64,000 bases of DNA, taken from contig CM054062.1 in NCBI GenBank assembly GCA_028641055.1, positions 25,428,536-25,492,535 on the forward strand. The letters run 5' to 3'. Under the pieces are notes generated by a model. That model was given only the letters and a program-made list of their open reading frames with translations. It was not told the DNA's origin and did not search any database. Positions 35,281 through 46,589 of the stretch are shown piece by piece (position 1 is the first letter of the stretch; the number at the start of each line of letters is the position of its first letter). The position numbers and the translations under genes were made by a program. The stretch comes from Alopecurus myosuroides. Lineage: Eukaryota; Streptophyta; Magnoliopsida; Poales; Poaceae.

Positions 35281-37708
35281 ACGCGGTTGTTCCGGCAACC
35301 CCGAAATTCTTGAAGTACTCCAACACACCGATAATCTGGGATCAGTCTGATCATCCCGGAAATATCCCTGAACCCGGCACACAAGCTCTTGTTGTCAGCC
35401 CTATTGTTCAAAACACTAGGCTAAGAAGAGTGCTGATGGACGGAGGATCCAACATTAATATAATGTACCTGGATACACTGAAGCACTTGAAGATCTCCGA
35501 GTCCCAGCTCAACTACAGCAATATACGCTTCCATGGCATTGTTCCTGGCAGGCAAGCACGATCCCTAGGAGAAATTTCCCTAGATGTCACCTTCGGAGAT
35601 AAAGATCACTTCCGGCAGGAAAAAGTATCCTTCGAAGTAGTGCCGTTCGAAAGTGTGTATCACGCAATACTCGGACGTCCGGCTTTCGCCAAATTCATGG
35701 CAAGATCCTGTTATATCTACAACAAGCTGAAAATGCCAGGACCCAAAGGAGGAGTAATCACCATAGCTGGTGATTTCAAGCTGGCAAACGAGTTGGAGAA
35801 AGAAAACGCCCTTTGTGCTCAGAGAGTTATAGCAAAGGAGGAACTGAAGGAATTAGCCAAGGAGGTATCGCCGAAAGAAATGCCGGCAGGAAAAGAAACT
35901 CGGAAGCCAACAGATAGCTTCAAGGCGTCCGAGAATACAAGACAGGTAATCCTAGATCCCAAAGATCCGACAAAATTTGTCATCGTAGGGACTGGGATGA
36001 CCGACAAATAGGAAGGCGAGCTCATCAAGTTCCTCCGTGAGAACTGGGATATTTTTGCCTGGTGTCCAGCTGACATGCCAGACGTACCCAGGGAACAGGG
36101 CCAGTCCTGAGATTTTGGAGGCCCAGGGCGAAACTAAAATTTAGGGCCCCTTAGTATAGTGTAGGTTAGCGAAATAGATAGCAAAAAAATGAGACACAAA
36201 TTTTTACGTGTAAAACTCTTGAAAAACCACGGAGGCATAATTTCACTATGATATATGAGTTTTACAATTTGAACATAGCCTAAAATTTCTTTCTTGCATT
36301 CATTCATGCATAATCTATCCAAAAATCAAAAAAAGGAATCACTAAAAGTAATTAATCGACGTTCCAGTATGGCGGCGTGCCCGGCGAATCTCGGTCTTAG
36401 ACGACTGTAAAGATGTGAATCGTGAATCGGGAGAGGAGACTAGCGGCGGACGGTGGTGTGCGCAGCAGGCCGGGCGCGTGCAGCGACATGAGAGAGTCAG
36501 AGAGGAATCGACGAATCGTGTTCGTGTCGTTAGGGACCATGGCGACTGGCGTGCGTGGCGCGAGGGCGACTAGCGAAGCTAGCCCCAGGATCGATTGATC
36601 CGTGTCGTGATGAGAGTTTTAGCCCATTTGTCGGTTAGCCTATGTAGTAACCTGGCACTGAATAGTCGAATAGGGCCTGGTTTTCTTTTTTTTTTAATTT
36701 ATATATACAATGCTTAGTGTACGGTAAGTATATATGGAGGGGCCCCCAAAAATTTTGGGCCCCGTGCGGCCGCCCCCGTCGACCACCCCCAGGGCCGGCC
36801 CTGCCAGGGAACTTGCTGAGCACCAACTCAAGGTTATTCCCAGATCAAAACCCGTTAAACAAGGTCTCCGTCGTTTTGACGGAAGAAGACGGAAGGCTAT
36901 TGGCAAGGAAATTATCCGGCTTTTAGCAGCGGATTTCATCAAGGAAGTAATCCATACTGATTGGTCCGCAAATCCGGTCCTAGTACCGAAGAAAGACACC
37001 ACTGCTCTTAGAATGTGTATAGATTACACAGGATTGAACAAGTTGTGTCCGAAAGATAGGTTCGCGTTACCGCGAATCGATCAAATAATAGATGCCACTG
37101 CAGGCTCCGAGCTTTTATGCTTTTTGGATGCATACTCCGGGTACCACCAAATATGCATGAAAAAGGAAGATCAAATCAAGACTTCTTTTATAACCCCGTA
37201 TGGGACGTACTATTACATAACCATGCCTTTTGGCCTGAAGAACGCAGATGCAACCTACCAGCGTTGCATGCAACGCTGTTTGCATAGTCAAATTGGCAGA
37301 AACGTTCATGTTTACGTGGACGATATCGCTGTCGGAACCAAGGAAAAAGATACACTCCTTGAGGATTTGCGAGAAACTTTCGAAAACTTGCGCACTTACA
37401 AGATGAAGTTGAATCCATCTAAGTGCGTATTCGGGGTTCCCTCAGGAAAACTTCTGGGTTTCATTGTTTCCCACAGAGGAATAGAAGTTAACCCGGAAAA
37501 GATCAAGGCAATCTTGAACATCTCAAAACCTACATGTGTAAAAGATGTCCAAAGATTGACGGGTTCCGCTGCAGCCGTCAGCAGATTTATCAGTTGGCTG
37601 GGGGCTAAAACCTTACCACTCTACAAGCTGCTGAAAAAATTAGACAAAGTCAAGTGGATTGCGGAAGCCTGGGAACGTCTAGAAAGTTATGTACCTTTCC
37701 GTACTTAG
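35253..37708 (+). pseudogene. Truncated pol: protease and reverse transcriptase, with TAG and hAT insertion
   Basis: The frame is -1 relative to gag and overlaps it at 35253-35280. Protease: LMDGGSNINIMYL near 35435, the DGGS variant known in Tat-type elements, then AILGRPAFAKFMA. A TAG at 36009-36011 interrupts the frame, which then continues (GELIKFLRENWDIFAW) until a 708-bp hAT element enters at 36096. After it the same frame resumes at 36812 with reverse transcriptase: VPKKDTTALRMCIDYTGLNK, SGYHQICM, TYQRCMQRC, the catalytic YVDD at 37313-37324, LNPSKCVFGV, GIEVNPEKI. The frame stops at 37708 just after the start of the region that should lead to RNase H; RNase H and integrase are absent. 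AATAAA follows at 37743. The insertion plus duplication (716 bp) explains the apparent frame change. Confidence 0.88.
36096..36803. mobile_element. Non-autonomous hAT element (708 bp) inside pol
   Basis: Ends are CAGGGCCAGTCCTG (left) and, inverted from the right, CAGGGCCGGCCCTG. They are flanked by a perfect 8-bp duplication CCAGGGAA (36088-36095 and 36804-36811), the length made by hAT transposases. Just inside both ends is GGCCC/GGGCCC-rich sequence. No transposase frame is present, so it was moved in trans. From memory, similar CAGGGCCGG... ends occur in a widespread plant hAT group, possibly Tip100-like. Confidence 0.93.
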
Positions 37709-38323
37709 TTCAATTCTATGTAAACATCTTTTGAGATCATGAAATAAAGTTGTCGGAATACTGTCATCCATATTCTTTATAAGTGCAAGGTGTTTCCGCC
37801 TCATCTATTTCCCAATGATCTTACAAATTGCTCAACGTTAACCCGAATTGTGCTTGCGTACTCGGCGTTACAAAACTGAATGATTTTTCAGCCTGTTAAC
37901 GGCTAAGGGAAACTTGAATTGCCTGTGTGCCCAAGTTTCACTTAAAACTTTCCTTGATTTCTCTAAGTCTTATCTGATTGTGTGTGTGTTGGGTTACTGG
38001 AACTAGTTAGTAAAAATGCCTTTAGCATGGTCCATGTTTCCGAGTTTCAAAAACTGCTTGGTTCGTCCCCAGTTACTCGGCATGAAGATTCATATTGCTA
38101 TTTGAGCCATTTCAAACACTAAGGACAGTTAAAACATACACACCAGAGAACTTAGAAGATAAAGGAATGATAAAACCCAAAAAACTTGCAAAAAATTCCA
38201 TAATTTAAACTGCAACAGACGGAAGTTTCATTCATACAAAAGAAGCATTACATTTTGGATTACATTAAAAGAACAGTAATGCTCCTATTGTCTATTTTTT
38301 CTATCCAGGTTCCAGGCAACCCT
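37709..38323. other. Junction region between truncated pol and antisense gene
   Basis: Non-coding on both strands; it holds AATAAA at 37743-37748 for the plus strand and the 3' untranslated part of the antisense gene. This is where RNase H and integrase coding would be expected in a full-length relative, so a deletion of a few kilobases is inferred. Confidence 0.6.
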
Positions 38324-41274
38324 TCAAGCATCTGACTCCTCCTCGCTGCTTTCGTCTTCGGGGATTGGAGGGATTTCCGCTTCTGGATAGTTGACGGAGA
38401 TATTTACCATGGAGGCAATCTGGGTGGCGTGGCCCTTGACTTCACCAAAGATGGTGTTTCGTTGCATATCCGTGTATCCTTGAGGGACACCGGACGCCAC
38501 GCGCCAGGATTTAGCACTAGGGTAGTGCATGCGCATGAGGCCAAGAGCCATGCGCGCACCACCCCGTGCAGCGGAGCGAAGGAGAGATTCCTTAGACTCC
38601 GCCACCTCCATGATGGCACCCGAAAGTTTTTCAACCTCCGAGCACTCCCCAGATTTTTCGGGAAGAAACTTGTCTACCAGCTGCATTGCAGCAGCCTTCA
38701 TCAAAGTCCATGTCTCCCCGAAAGCTCGGATGCCTGCAACCCGAGTGCCATCTGGGGTATCTTCTGGTTTTTCCAATAACACACCCAAAAGGGTTAGACG
38801 GAAAAACAGAGAAAAGTAAAACATGGAAAGATGATAAATGAGTCAGAAATTTACCGATGAGCTTGTCGATCTCGGAAACTTCCTCCAGGCGAAGGTTTAG
38901 AGCGTCGGTCAAATCCTGAATGGTGGATTTGTCCTTCTCCGCCTGCTCGGAAGCCTTGGAATTAGAAACTCCAAGGGCCAGATTACTGGCTTCCAAGTCT
39001 TGTTGTGCTTTCACAAGGTTCTTGTGAAGCTCAACATTCTCCTTGCGGAGAATTTCGGCATTGCCAGAATCTTCTGCTGCTTGTTTAGCCTGAGCTAATG
39101 CAGCTGAAAAGCAAAGGAAAAATCCGAGTTAGCCAGCTCCTCGGAAAAAACTTAGGCAAATAATTGAATCGGAAATTTCAGAAGGGAAATGTTTACCTTG
39201 TGTTTCCGACAGTGCGAGCTTAGATGATTCCAGCTCTGCTTCCCTTTCTTCAAGAATAGAGAGAAGACTTCTAACTTCTTTATTCTTGATGGTAAGCTTC
39301 TTGAAAACTTCCCTGTTGATGGCTTCGGAGGTTTGCTGAAACATAGCAAGGAGAAGAATGAGTACAAAAAGCATCAAAGCAAAAAAGCGCGCATTTTAAT
39401 TAATGCTTGGGGGCTAGAGTTATATACCTGGCTCATGCGCTGCAAACCTGCCAAGTTTTCTTTGAACTCTTTCGCGTATTCCGCGAAGAGATTCCCGGCT
39501 GCGTCCAAGCCGTTATTGATAGCTTTGAAATCCTTGTCAAAGGTGGGAATTTCCTCGTCGAAAGTCCGAGGTAATTTTCCCACCTCTGGAGCCGCCCTTT
39601 CCCTCGTGTCCGTGTCGGACACAATGGGCTGGCTGGGCTCTGGGGGCTTGGTGGTGGGGGTTGCAGTAGGCTCTTCTGCCATTGTGCTTGGCGTGTCCGG
39701 GGCGACGGCGGGAGAAGGTTGGCTGCCTCCGCTGGAAGAAACCTTGTGTTTCTTCAGCTTCTTCGGCTTCAGGGTGGAAGGTGGCAGGCTAAAAACATAA
39801 AAACCCGGAAAAGGTTAAAACACCGGAGATGGATGAAAAAAGTTCCCATAAAAGAAAAATCCAGAAGAAAATAACCTGGAAGTGGCGACGGGGATTCCGT
39901 CAAGATCGATAATTTCTTCCGAGGAAGTTATTTTCTTGCGCTTGCGTCCACCTGTAGCGGCGGTGCGCAGCGCATCCAGCTCGGCCTCGGAGGCTAACTC
40001 CGAGTCTGGAAGATCCGCAAGCTGTCGGAAGAACCAATCAGAATTAGAAGATAGATTATCCGAGAATTGTAACACTACCCAAATGACTGAAAAATTACCT
40101 TGGGAACCGGATTTTCGGCCGTGTACATTGGCCGACTCTCTGTGTATTGGTCGCGCGATGCGACCAACTGATTGATGCGCCGCCTAAGTTCCTTTGCGGG
40201 CCAATCTTTGGCGGATGTCCGCATTGGATCCTTGACTCCCGTGTATTCGCACAGGAGACGGCCGCTGTGGTTGGCTAGTGGCTGGATCCGCCTAATCAGC
40301 CAGCATAGAACCGTGTCCATGCCGGTTAGAGGCGGATCCATGGAGGTGAGCTTGGCGATGCGCCTCTTGATCCTTAACAGATCTGGCGGCAGAACTTGGA
40401 CGGCTTCTGTTCCCCAGTTGTCCTGGGGAACGGCGGCAGAATTCACAAAAGGTGGAACCCCGACGGCCTTTTTAGGAAAAGGCACGTCGGGATGATAGAA
40501 GAAAGAACCCGTCCAAAATTTGACGGATTCTGAAGTTTTGATCTTGGGGAACCAATCCTCTCGGAATCTCCGAAGAGTGAAGGATATGGTCCCGCAAATT
40601 GGGAGTGCGCCCTCCGAAGAGTTCCGCTTAACTCCAAAGCAGTACATCCAGAAGTCTAACCTAGGTTCTAGCCCTAAGTAGCCTTCAAACAAGGCCTGAA
40701 AGCCGGCCATGTATAGAATGGAATTGGGGGGAAGATTGTGGGGCTGGATGCTATAATGAGAAAGAACTTGGAGGAAGAAAGAAGAAGGCGGAAGCCCCAT
40801 ACCTCGCAAGAGGTGGGAAGTGAGAAGTACCCTTTCGCCGTTCTGCGGCGTTGGCTCAGTCTCTTCCTCTGGAAGCCGCCATTTCTTCTTAAGTACCAGG
40901 CCCTCCTTCTCCAAATTTGGAAGGAGAGCCGGAGGAATACTGCAGGCAATCCAGTTGCCTGCAGATTCAGCTTCCTCGTCCGCTCCGGCGGTGGCGGCGG
41001 CGGCAGCCTCCGCGGCGGCGAGCTCGTCGCCGAGGAGCTTGATCTTTTCCTCCACCGTTTCGGGTGCAAACGGTGGGGTTGTCGCGGCGCTTGATGTCGC
41101 AATGTCCGCGGCGGCGGAAGTGTTTTCTCCGCCCGCCGCGGAAGCCGTAGTCTTCTCCGGCTCGCCGCCGGCGTGCGTCTGCGATCCCGGCTGCGGATCC
41201 AGATCGCTGACGAGCTCGTCGATGGCGGCGCGGGTCGGTGACGACGGCGAGGAGGCCATCTTTTGGTGGCGCAT
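38324..41274 (-). CDS. Spliced antisense ORF of the Tat-like element (six exons, 836 aa)
   Basis: Exons complement 40099-41274, 39876-40021, 39428-39788, 39197-39335, 38855-39103 and 38324-38763; five introns of 76-92 bp, all GT-AG, phases agreeing throughout, total 2511 bp with one terminal stop. I start at ATG 41274 (MRHQKMASS); ATG 41259 is an alternative. Exon 1 has an Ala-rich acidic N-terminus and then a domain like the 'putative gypsy type transposon' family (PF04195, Transposase_28): HLLRGMGLPPSSFFLQVLSH, LYMAGFQALFEGYLGLEP, LDFWMYCFGVK. Exon 2 has a basic GGRKRKK, a possible nuclear signal. Exons 3-5 are long Glu/Lys-rich coiled coil. Exon 6 has MALGLMRMHYP and ends in an acidic tail. 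Function is unknown; the family occurs antisense near the 3' LTR of Tat elements. No damage is seen. Confidence 0.85.
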
Positions 41275-41794
41275 TTCGGTGCGTTTGGATGCTAAGTGCG
41301 CCTGGGACAAGGACTTGCTCTCGAGCTCGCGTGCGCGTCAATGGTGTGGGCAGTGAGGGAGTGAGGAAAGTTTCCGATGAGGACGATGATGGCTATTTAT
41401 AGCCAGAAATCCGTTTAGATACGTGCCAACGGCTCTTTCGACCGTTGGATGCTCGACGCGTGTCGCTCGCCGGAAACTACGGGAAATATAACGACAGGGG
41501 AATGATGGCTATCTCCTCGTTTCCCGTGAGAATCTGTCAGAGATACGTTGCAGGGTTTCCCGCGTGAAACCAAGCGTCGCCTGCGTCAGCATGATTAAAG
41601 CGCTGACGTTAGAAGTTCCTTTTCCGCGAAGGATCGCGAGAAGAAAAGCCGGATTTTCATGGTTCCGAGTTTTATGTTACCATCTCCTTCAAAAAGAAAG
41701 TAGAAAGAATCAAGACTGCTGAATCAAGATTTCCCGGACAAAATGTATTTGACGAAAGACGGAGAATCAGAGTTTTGATCCTTCCTGGGGCTAC
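41275..41794. other. Promoter region of antisense gene and polypurine-tract side of the 3' LTR
   Basis: Non-coding. The left part is the antisense promoter. The right end, CTTCCTGGGGCTAC directly before the LTR, is the probable polypurine tract used to prime plus-strand DNA synthesis, although short of purines at its end. Confidence 0.5.
41394..41401 (-). promoter_or_regulatory. TATA box of the antisense gene
   Basis: On the minus strand GGCTATAAATAGCC, a canonical TATAAATA, lies 120 bp upstream of ATG 41274. It implies a start near 41365 and a leader of about 90 nt, so the antisense gene has its own promoter rather than depending on the LTR. Confidence 0.7.
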
Positions 41795-42334
41795 TGTCGG
41801 ATATATACTGAATAGGGGTATAGAAGATGGTAGACAAAGAGCCGGACTACCAGGGTGGCCTACATGGTAATGGGCTTAGGTCCATTGGGCGGCCCAGTAG
41901 TCCGACGCGCAGAAGCCGGATTCTAGAAGAACCCGGATCACGGCCCACGTGATCTGGCTTGGAGGAGAAGACGGATTTCTTGCTTTCCAAGTTACAAGTT
42001 AACGTAGTCTTCTAGGTTTCCTATTCTGTAAGCCCTAATCCGGCTATTATATAAGGCCGGACGGGAGATAGATTAAACAAGTTAAGTTAGACACAAGTTC
42101 AAGCTCTACGCAACTCGCCGAGAAGCTAGATCTACACCCTCACATTGTAACCCTGATAAACGGGCTTTAGTCCCAATTAGTGAGAAGTGCAGGAGTAGGT
42201 ACGCCGTACTGTCGCGACGTACCGAACCTGGGTAAAATCACGTGTTCTGTATTACTACGCTATCCCGTTACCCCACGTCTCTACCGTAGTCTCATGGCAC
42301 CCCCGTCTATGAAAACTACTACGATGTCTCGACA
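41795..42334 (+). repeat. 3' LTR of the Tat-like element (540 bp)
   Basis: Identical to the 5' LTR except for three substitutions seen by eye (CCCGGATC for CCCAGATC, GGATTTCTT for GGATTCCTT, AAATCACG for AAATCCCG) and the lack of 18 bp. It is followed by ATGAC. Confidence 0.95.
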
Positions 42335-42339
42335 ATGAC

Positions 42340-44270
42340 AGATTATTATTTTTCCATTTAAAATACTTCTGAAGAAAAATAGTCTGATACATTATCCGGT
42401 CTGGCCAAGTAATAATACACGCAATTCAGTAGTTTTAAGTTAAGTATTCATGTATTTATCTATCAGAACTGTGGTCTAAATATCACCTTAAAGTAATGAA
42501 CTAACAGTAAGAAACTCAGAATGCCTAGGCAGCCCTGACTTCTGATCAATTGATCCCCCAATCTCCACGAAAATAGGTAATGTACTGTACTTGATAAGCC
42601 TCTGTGTTCCTGCTACTCATGTCATGTAAAATATATCTCAAGAATTAATGGATATTTGCAATTTAGGTAGCTCTTGCAGCCTGCACTAACCAGTGGAAAC
42701 AACTACGATGCCATTTTTTTCGTGCCACGGCATTTTGATCTTGTAACCCTCGAACCACCGATGTTACATCTGCAGGCTACCCTGAGTAGAAGAGAGCCGG
42801 TAAATACCTCGCGAGGCTTAGCGCGTCCTGAAGAGACCCAAAAGTTTAACGCGCATTCCGTCGAACACAACACGGACAGCACGGAACCAGCACCCGATTC
42901 GATCATGCTGTGCGATCGTAGTAAGAGACTAGAGAGAGGAGGGGGTAAGCGAGTCACCTGGCTGCGACGGCGATGGAGAGAGAAAGGAGGATGGAGTATC
43001 CACTGGAGTAGATGAGATTCGGCGACGGGGTTACTATGGCCGCAGCCCGCGGCCGCCCTGGGTGTTCGCCGTTCGCCATGGTTGGGGGATGGGGGACTTC
43101 GGGGAGAGCGCGAACGGCTCGCCCAGCCAACTCAAAGAGCCGAACCATTTTTTTATTTTTTGGAGCGAGAGGCCAGAGCCATCGAAGAGCCGAAAAGTAT
43201 CAACTCCTTCCGTAAAAGCTGGGCCAGCATGAGGCCCAACATCACAAATTCATCCTTCCGCGCCAGTGTGGCTGGGTGTCCGCAAATCCTATTTGCCGGC
43301 CCGTTCGCGGCACGATTTGGCCGCGCCGCCTGGGGGGGCGTCCGATGGGCTGGCCCATTTTTGGGGTCCGGTCTTTTTTATGTTTTATTTGCAAATTTTT
43401 TTTATTCAACTTTGTTTTTGTTCAAATTTATTTTTGTTTAAAACCTATTTTTTCAAAAAAAAAAATTGTTCAGAACTTTTTTGTTTAAATTTTTTTTGTT
43501 CAACTTTTGTTTTGTCTAAAATTATTTTTGTTTACTTTTATTTTTGTTCAAAAAAATTATTTCAATTTTTTTTAAAGGGGGTGGGGAGAGGCATAGTGGG
43601 CCGGTCCATTTGCCGCGCCCCGCAGGCGGCGGGCGCGTAGCGCCGCTGAGGGCGACAAATAGGAGCTCCGCCGGGGTCTAGGAAGCCAAAATCCAACTAC
43701 AGTAGTCAGGTTCCTAATTCTCAAAACAAAAAAGAAACTAGTCAGGTTCCAGATTCTCGGGAAAAAAACTAGTACGGGTCCCAGGATTCCGAGAGAAAAT
43801 CTCGGCAGTTTTTTTAACAGGAAACGCGGAAATTATGTTTGGCCCCGAGGTGCTCCCGCCATTTAAAAAATAAATATATTTTTACGAGTTTTAAAAAATT
43901 CTGAAAAAAGTTTGGATAATGTGAAATATCAATTTTAAGTAAAATAATTATAGGCCAAAAATATTTATTTAGAGATTTCAAAATAAGCATACTCAGATCC
44001 ACACTTTTAGCATTTTTATCTACCTCAGAATATAAAATATTTGAAATATTTTTTCACTTTTTGTGGGATACACCATTGGCTATATCCGAAAAAATTTAGA
44101 ATTTTCAAAACCCATAAATATGATTTATTTATGGTTCCGGGAGCCAAAATTATCTCTACTCCGGAAACAACATTTTCTTGATTATATCACATCAATACAA
44201 ACATTGTGAAGAATACGAAACAGAACTAGAGCTTAAACTGTCACACAACTTAGCTAAAAATATGTGTTGC
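42340..44270. other. Flank of the gypsy insertion: leader-like exon and T-rich DNA
   Basis: On the minus strand 43079-42957 starts ATGGCGAACGGCG and ends CGCAGCCAG followed by GTGACT, which resembles a first exon or 5' leader with a splice donor (product would start MANGEHPGRPRAAAIVTP), but I find no following exon. 43380-43580 is a T-rich stretch with repeated TTTTTGTTCAA phrases bounded by GGGCTGGCCCA-type sequences. 43860-44160 is anonymous AT-rich DNA. Confidence 0.35.
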
Positions 44271-44274
44271 CTGA

Positions 44275-45170
44275 TCAAGGACATGCTTCACAGCGGAATG
44301 AAACCATCGTGAAGCAACTCGTCGGATGTTTGATGCCAGCAACCGTAACATAAGATTTTTCCATGGTCGAAGAATTCAGACTGACAATCTGATTCAAAAA
44401 TGACCTTGTCGGTTCCTTCGTCATAGGCAAGCTCCATCGCACGCCAGAGCGCAAATGATTCAGCGTACTCGGGAGACGGGAGTCCCTTAAGAAGATCTGT
44501 TGACAGACCACCAAGGACGTACCTTGGTGACTAGCACGATCACCCACTGCATGTATGCGTCCACTAGCTTGAAAAATCGCCGCATCCGAATTAATGAGCA
44601 CCATACCTCACGACGGGCACGCGCCTTTGCTCAGTTGTCCGTTTAAACGATGTTGCTTGATCAAATCAACATAGGCTGTGATCTTTGCTCCTGTGCTTAC
44701 AGGGTTAGGGCCTCTTTGATTCACATGATTCTAAAAGAGTATGGATAGAAAAATCGTAGGATTGCAATGTCATGTTAACTCTAATCCTACAATATTTGAT
44801 ATGCATAAAGGTTTAGTTGATTCCATCATATGAAAAGCAAAAGGATTAAAAAACGAGGCTTGAGTAGATGTTAGAATTCCTATTTAATCTGCAAACGATT
44901 TCTTAGGAAAACTTCCTATGGGATTCGGTCCCACAAATTAAATAGACAACATGGAATTTTTTTATAATAATTTAAATCCTATACAAAATTCCTTCGCAAT
45001 TTCCTCTGAATTATGGAGGCACTTAGACTTTGCATAGAGTATCGCGCCTCATTTCTTGCCTCCCACATATACCAGAAACCCACCAATTGTTGTTGCTTGT
45101 AAATCACTTGAGCGTGCGAAGAAATCAAAGAGCGGTTTCTTATTAGAGGAGAAATTCTTAGGTGCACTAA
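44275..45170 (-). pseudogene. LINE-type RNase-H-like/zf-RVT relic, split by a MITE
   Basis: Minus-strand pieces in different frames: LVGFWYMWEARNEARYSMQS near 45080, STGAKITAYVDLIKQHRLNG near 44670, VLINSDAAIFQASGR near 44590, and ESFALWRAMELAYDEGTDKV near 44430. Together they follow the order of the C-terminal part of plant LINE-type proteins: the link after the zinc-binding domain and the RNase-H-like domain. Frame changes and stops abound. A MITE-like piece separates the first fragment from the rest. Confidence 0.65.
44707..44993. mobile_element. Truncated Tourist-like MITE
   Basis: The left end GGGCCTCTTTGATTCACATG is preceded by TTA and resembles a common grass Tourist-type terminal sequence. 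The expected inverse end (ending GAATCAAAGAGGCCC) is not found, so the right side is truncated at about 44990. It lies inside the LINE relic. Confidence 0.5.
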
Positions 45171-46588
45171 AAAGAAGGACTAGTTAGGTTGTGTGCATCG
45201 GACTACTTTTTCGAAGGCCAGCGCTTTTTTGGCACGCTCAATGCCCGAGTATCCAGATGCTATCACACGATACCGGATATCCGGTTCAGACTTTGCATTG
45301 CTGCCGCAGGTTGGTGCCATTTATGCATTAAAACCCTTTAATTTAGCTTATACTAGAAGGCTAAGGAAGTAAGCGCCATGTCTTTTTCAGAAAACACATA
45401 CTCGCAACAATTACAATTACATGTATACTGGTATTGATTTGGAGAGAACATGACTGTGGTGGGACGGCTAGGCTGGTTTAAACCCCAGCCAATCAGAGAT
45501 CGAATCACATATTTGATAGTGATGTTTTTCATTAAGCCGGAATATTCTTCGGTGAGGATGATGTTCCCGTCAATAGGCCGTCGGGGACTTCATTAATCTC
45601 AAGACTTGACCCGCCAACTCAATCTCTTGGAGTTTCTCATGTAGATAGGGTGTGTGTGCATGCGTTCATAGGAATAAGTGTGTAACACGTGTATATGAGG
45701 CTCTGTGTTGTGTGTTTCGAGAAGGAGAGGAAGACTGATTTGGATTTATCAAAGTAACTCTTATGACTAAAATCTTTTGCGGACATCCTCTCCATGATAT
45801 AAATCCTTGCAAGATGAAATACTTTTCAAGAATTAGTAAAGAGACTGCAATTAGACAAAAATAACGAAGTTTTCACTCGTTCACGTGCACAAACTTGATG
45901 ACCCATAGAGATTTCGAAAAATCTATTTAATCGCCCATCAAAAAATGGAAAGCCATGAGCAATGAACATATTTGGGACGGGATGATTTCTATAAGTGCAT
46001 CACATCGAACCATAAAATCTTCACTGCGATGTAAAAATATTCTAACCTGCAAAAAATCAAATCAACAGCTTCGCCGATACACAATAGTATAAACTCATTG
46101 GATTCGATTAATAGGATATGAGAGGACATAAATTTCTCTAACTCCATGGCACAAAGTAAAGCAACTTTATTCGTAAAAACATCACGATCACCACTAGAAG
46201 CTGATGAAAAATACAAAACTCTAAAAGATGTGAGATCTTCCCACCTCTCACCGGCGGCTGCTGTTGTTCTTGAAACCCTAGCTATGCCTTTTTTAAGTCC
46301 CTAGCTATGCCTTTTTTAATCGTCGTATCGCGTTGATGTCTCTTACTAATACTAATAGTATCTTGAGTGTGGGCCTTGTTTTAGGGTCATACATTTAAGT
46401 TTGTGCTAGTTCACTCGCATCTAAATGAAACATTGTAGTTGAAAATTGAGCCCTCTTAGGGTCTCATGTGGTCTGACTCGTCGGATCATTTAGAGCTTCC
46501 ATTATGCGCGTCCAATTTAGTAGTGTGTGTCTATGTTCATCGGTGCTTGTTTCCCGTCCTAGGCTGACGGTGGGCCTGCGTTTTGTGG
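45171..46588. other. Intergenic DNA, nothing recognised
   Basis: No open frame with a domain, no terminal repeats identified. 'CTAGCTATGCCTTTTTTAA' occurs twice in a row near 46275-46320. Confidence 0.4.
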
Positions 46589-46589
46589 G

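Larger units (their letters stand above)
31797..42334 (+). mobile_element. Tat-like Ty3/gypsy LTR retrotransposon, young, pol-deleted
   Basis: LTRs at 31797-32354 and 41795-42334 begin TGTCGG and end TCGACA and are flanked by the 5-bp duplication ATGAC (31792-31796 and 42335-42339). A primer-binding-type TTGGCGCCCACCGTGGGGC follows the left LTR. Inside, on the plus strand, are a long gag, a DGGS-type protease and a reverse transcriptase; RNase H and integrase are missing. On the minus strand is an intact spliced gene, a layout known from Tat-lineage elements (antisense ORF before the 3' LTR). By eye the LTRs differ by three substitutions and one 18-bp indel, so insertion was recent. A hAT element sits in pol. 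It must have used enzymes of a relative to move. Confidence 0.93.

Noticed and set aside
40738..41356. Plus-strand frames of 118 and 178 codons opposite antisense exon 1
   Set aside because: Shadow frames; the minus-strand reading joins five more exons in phase.
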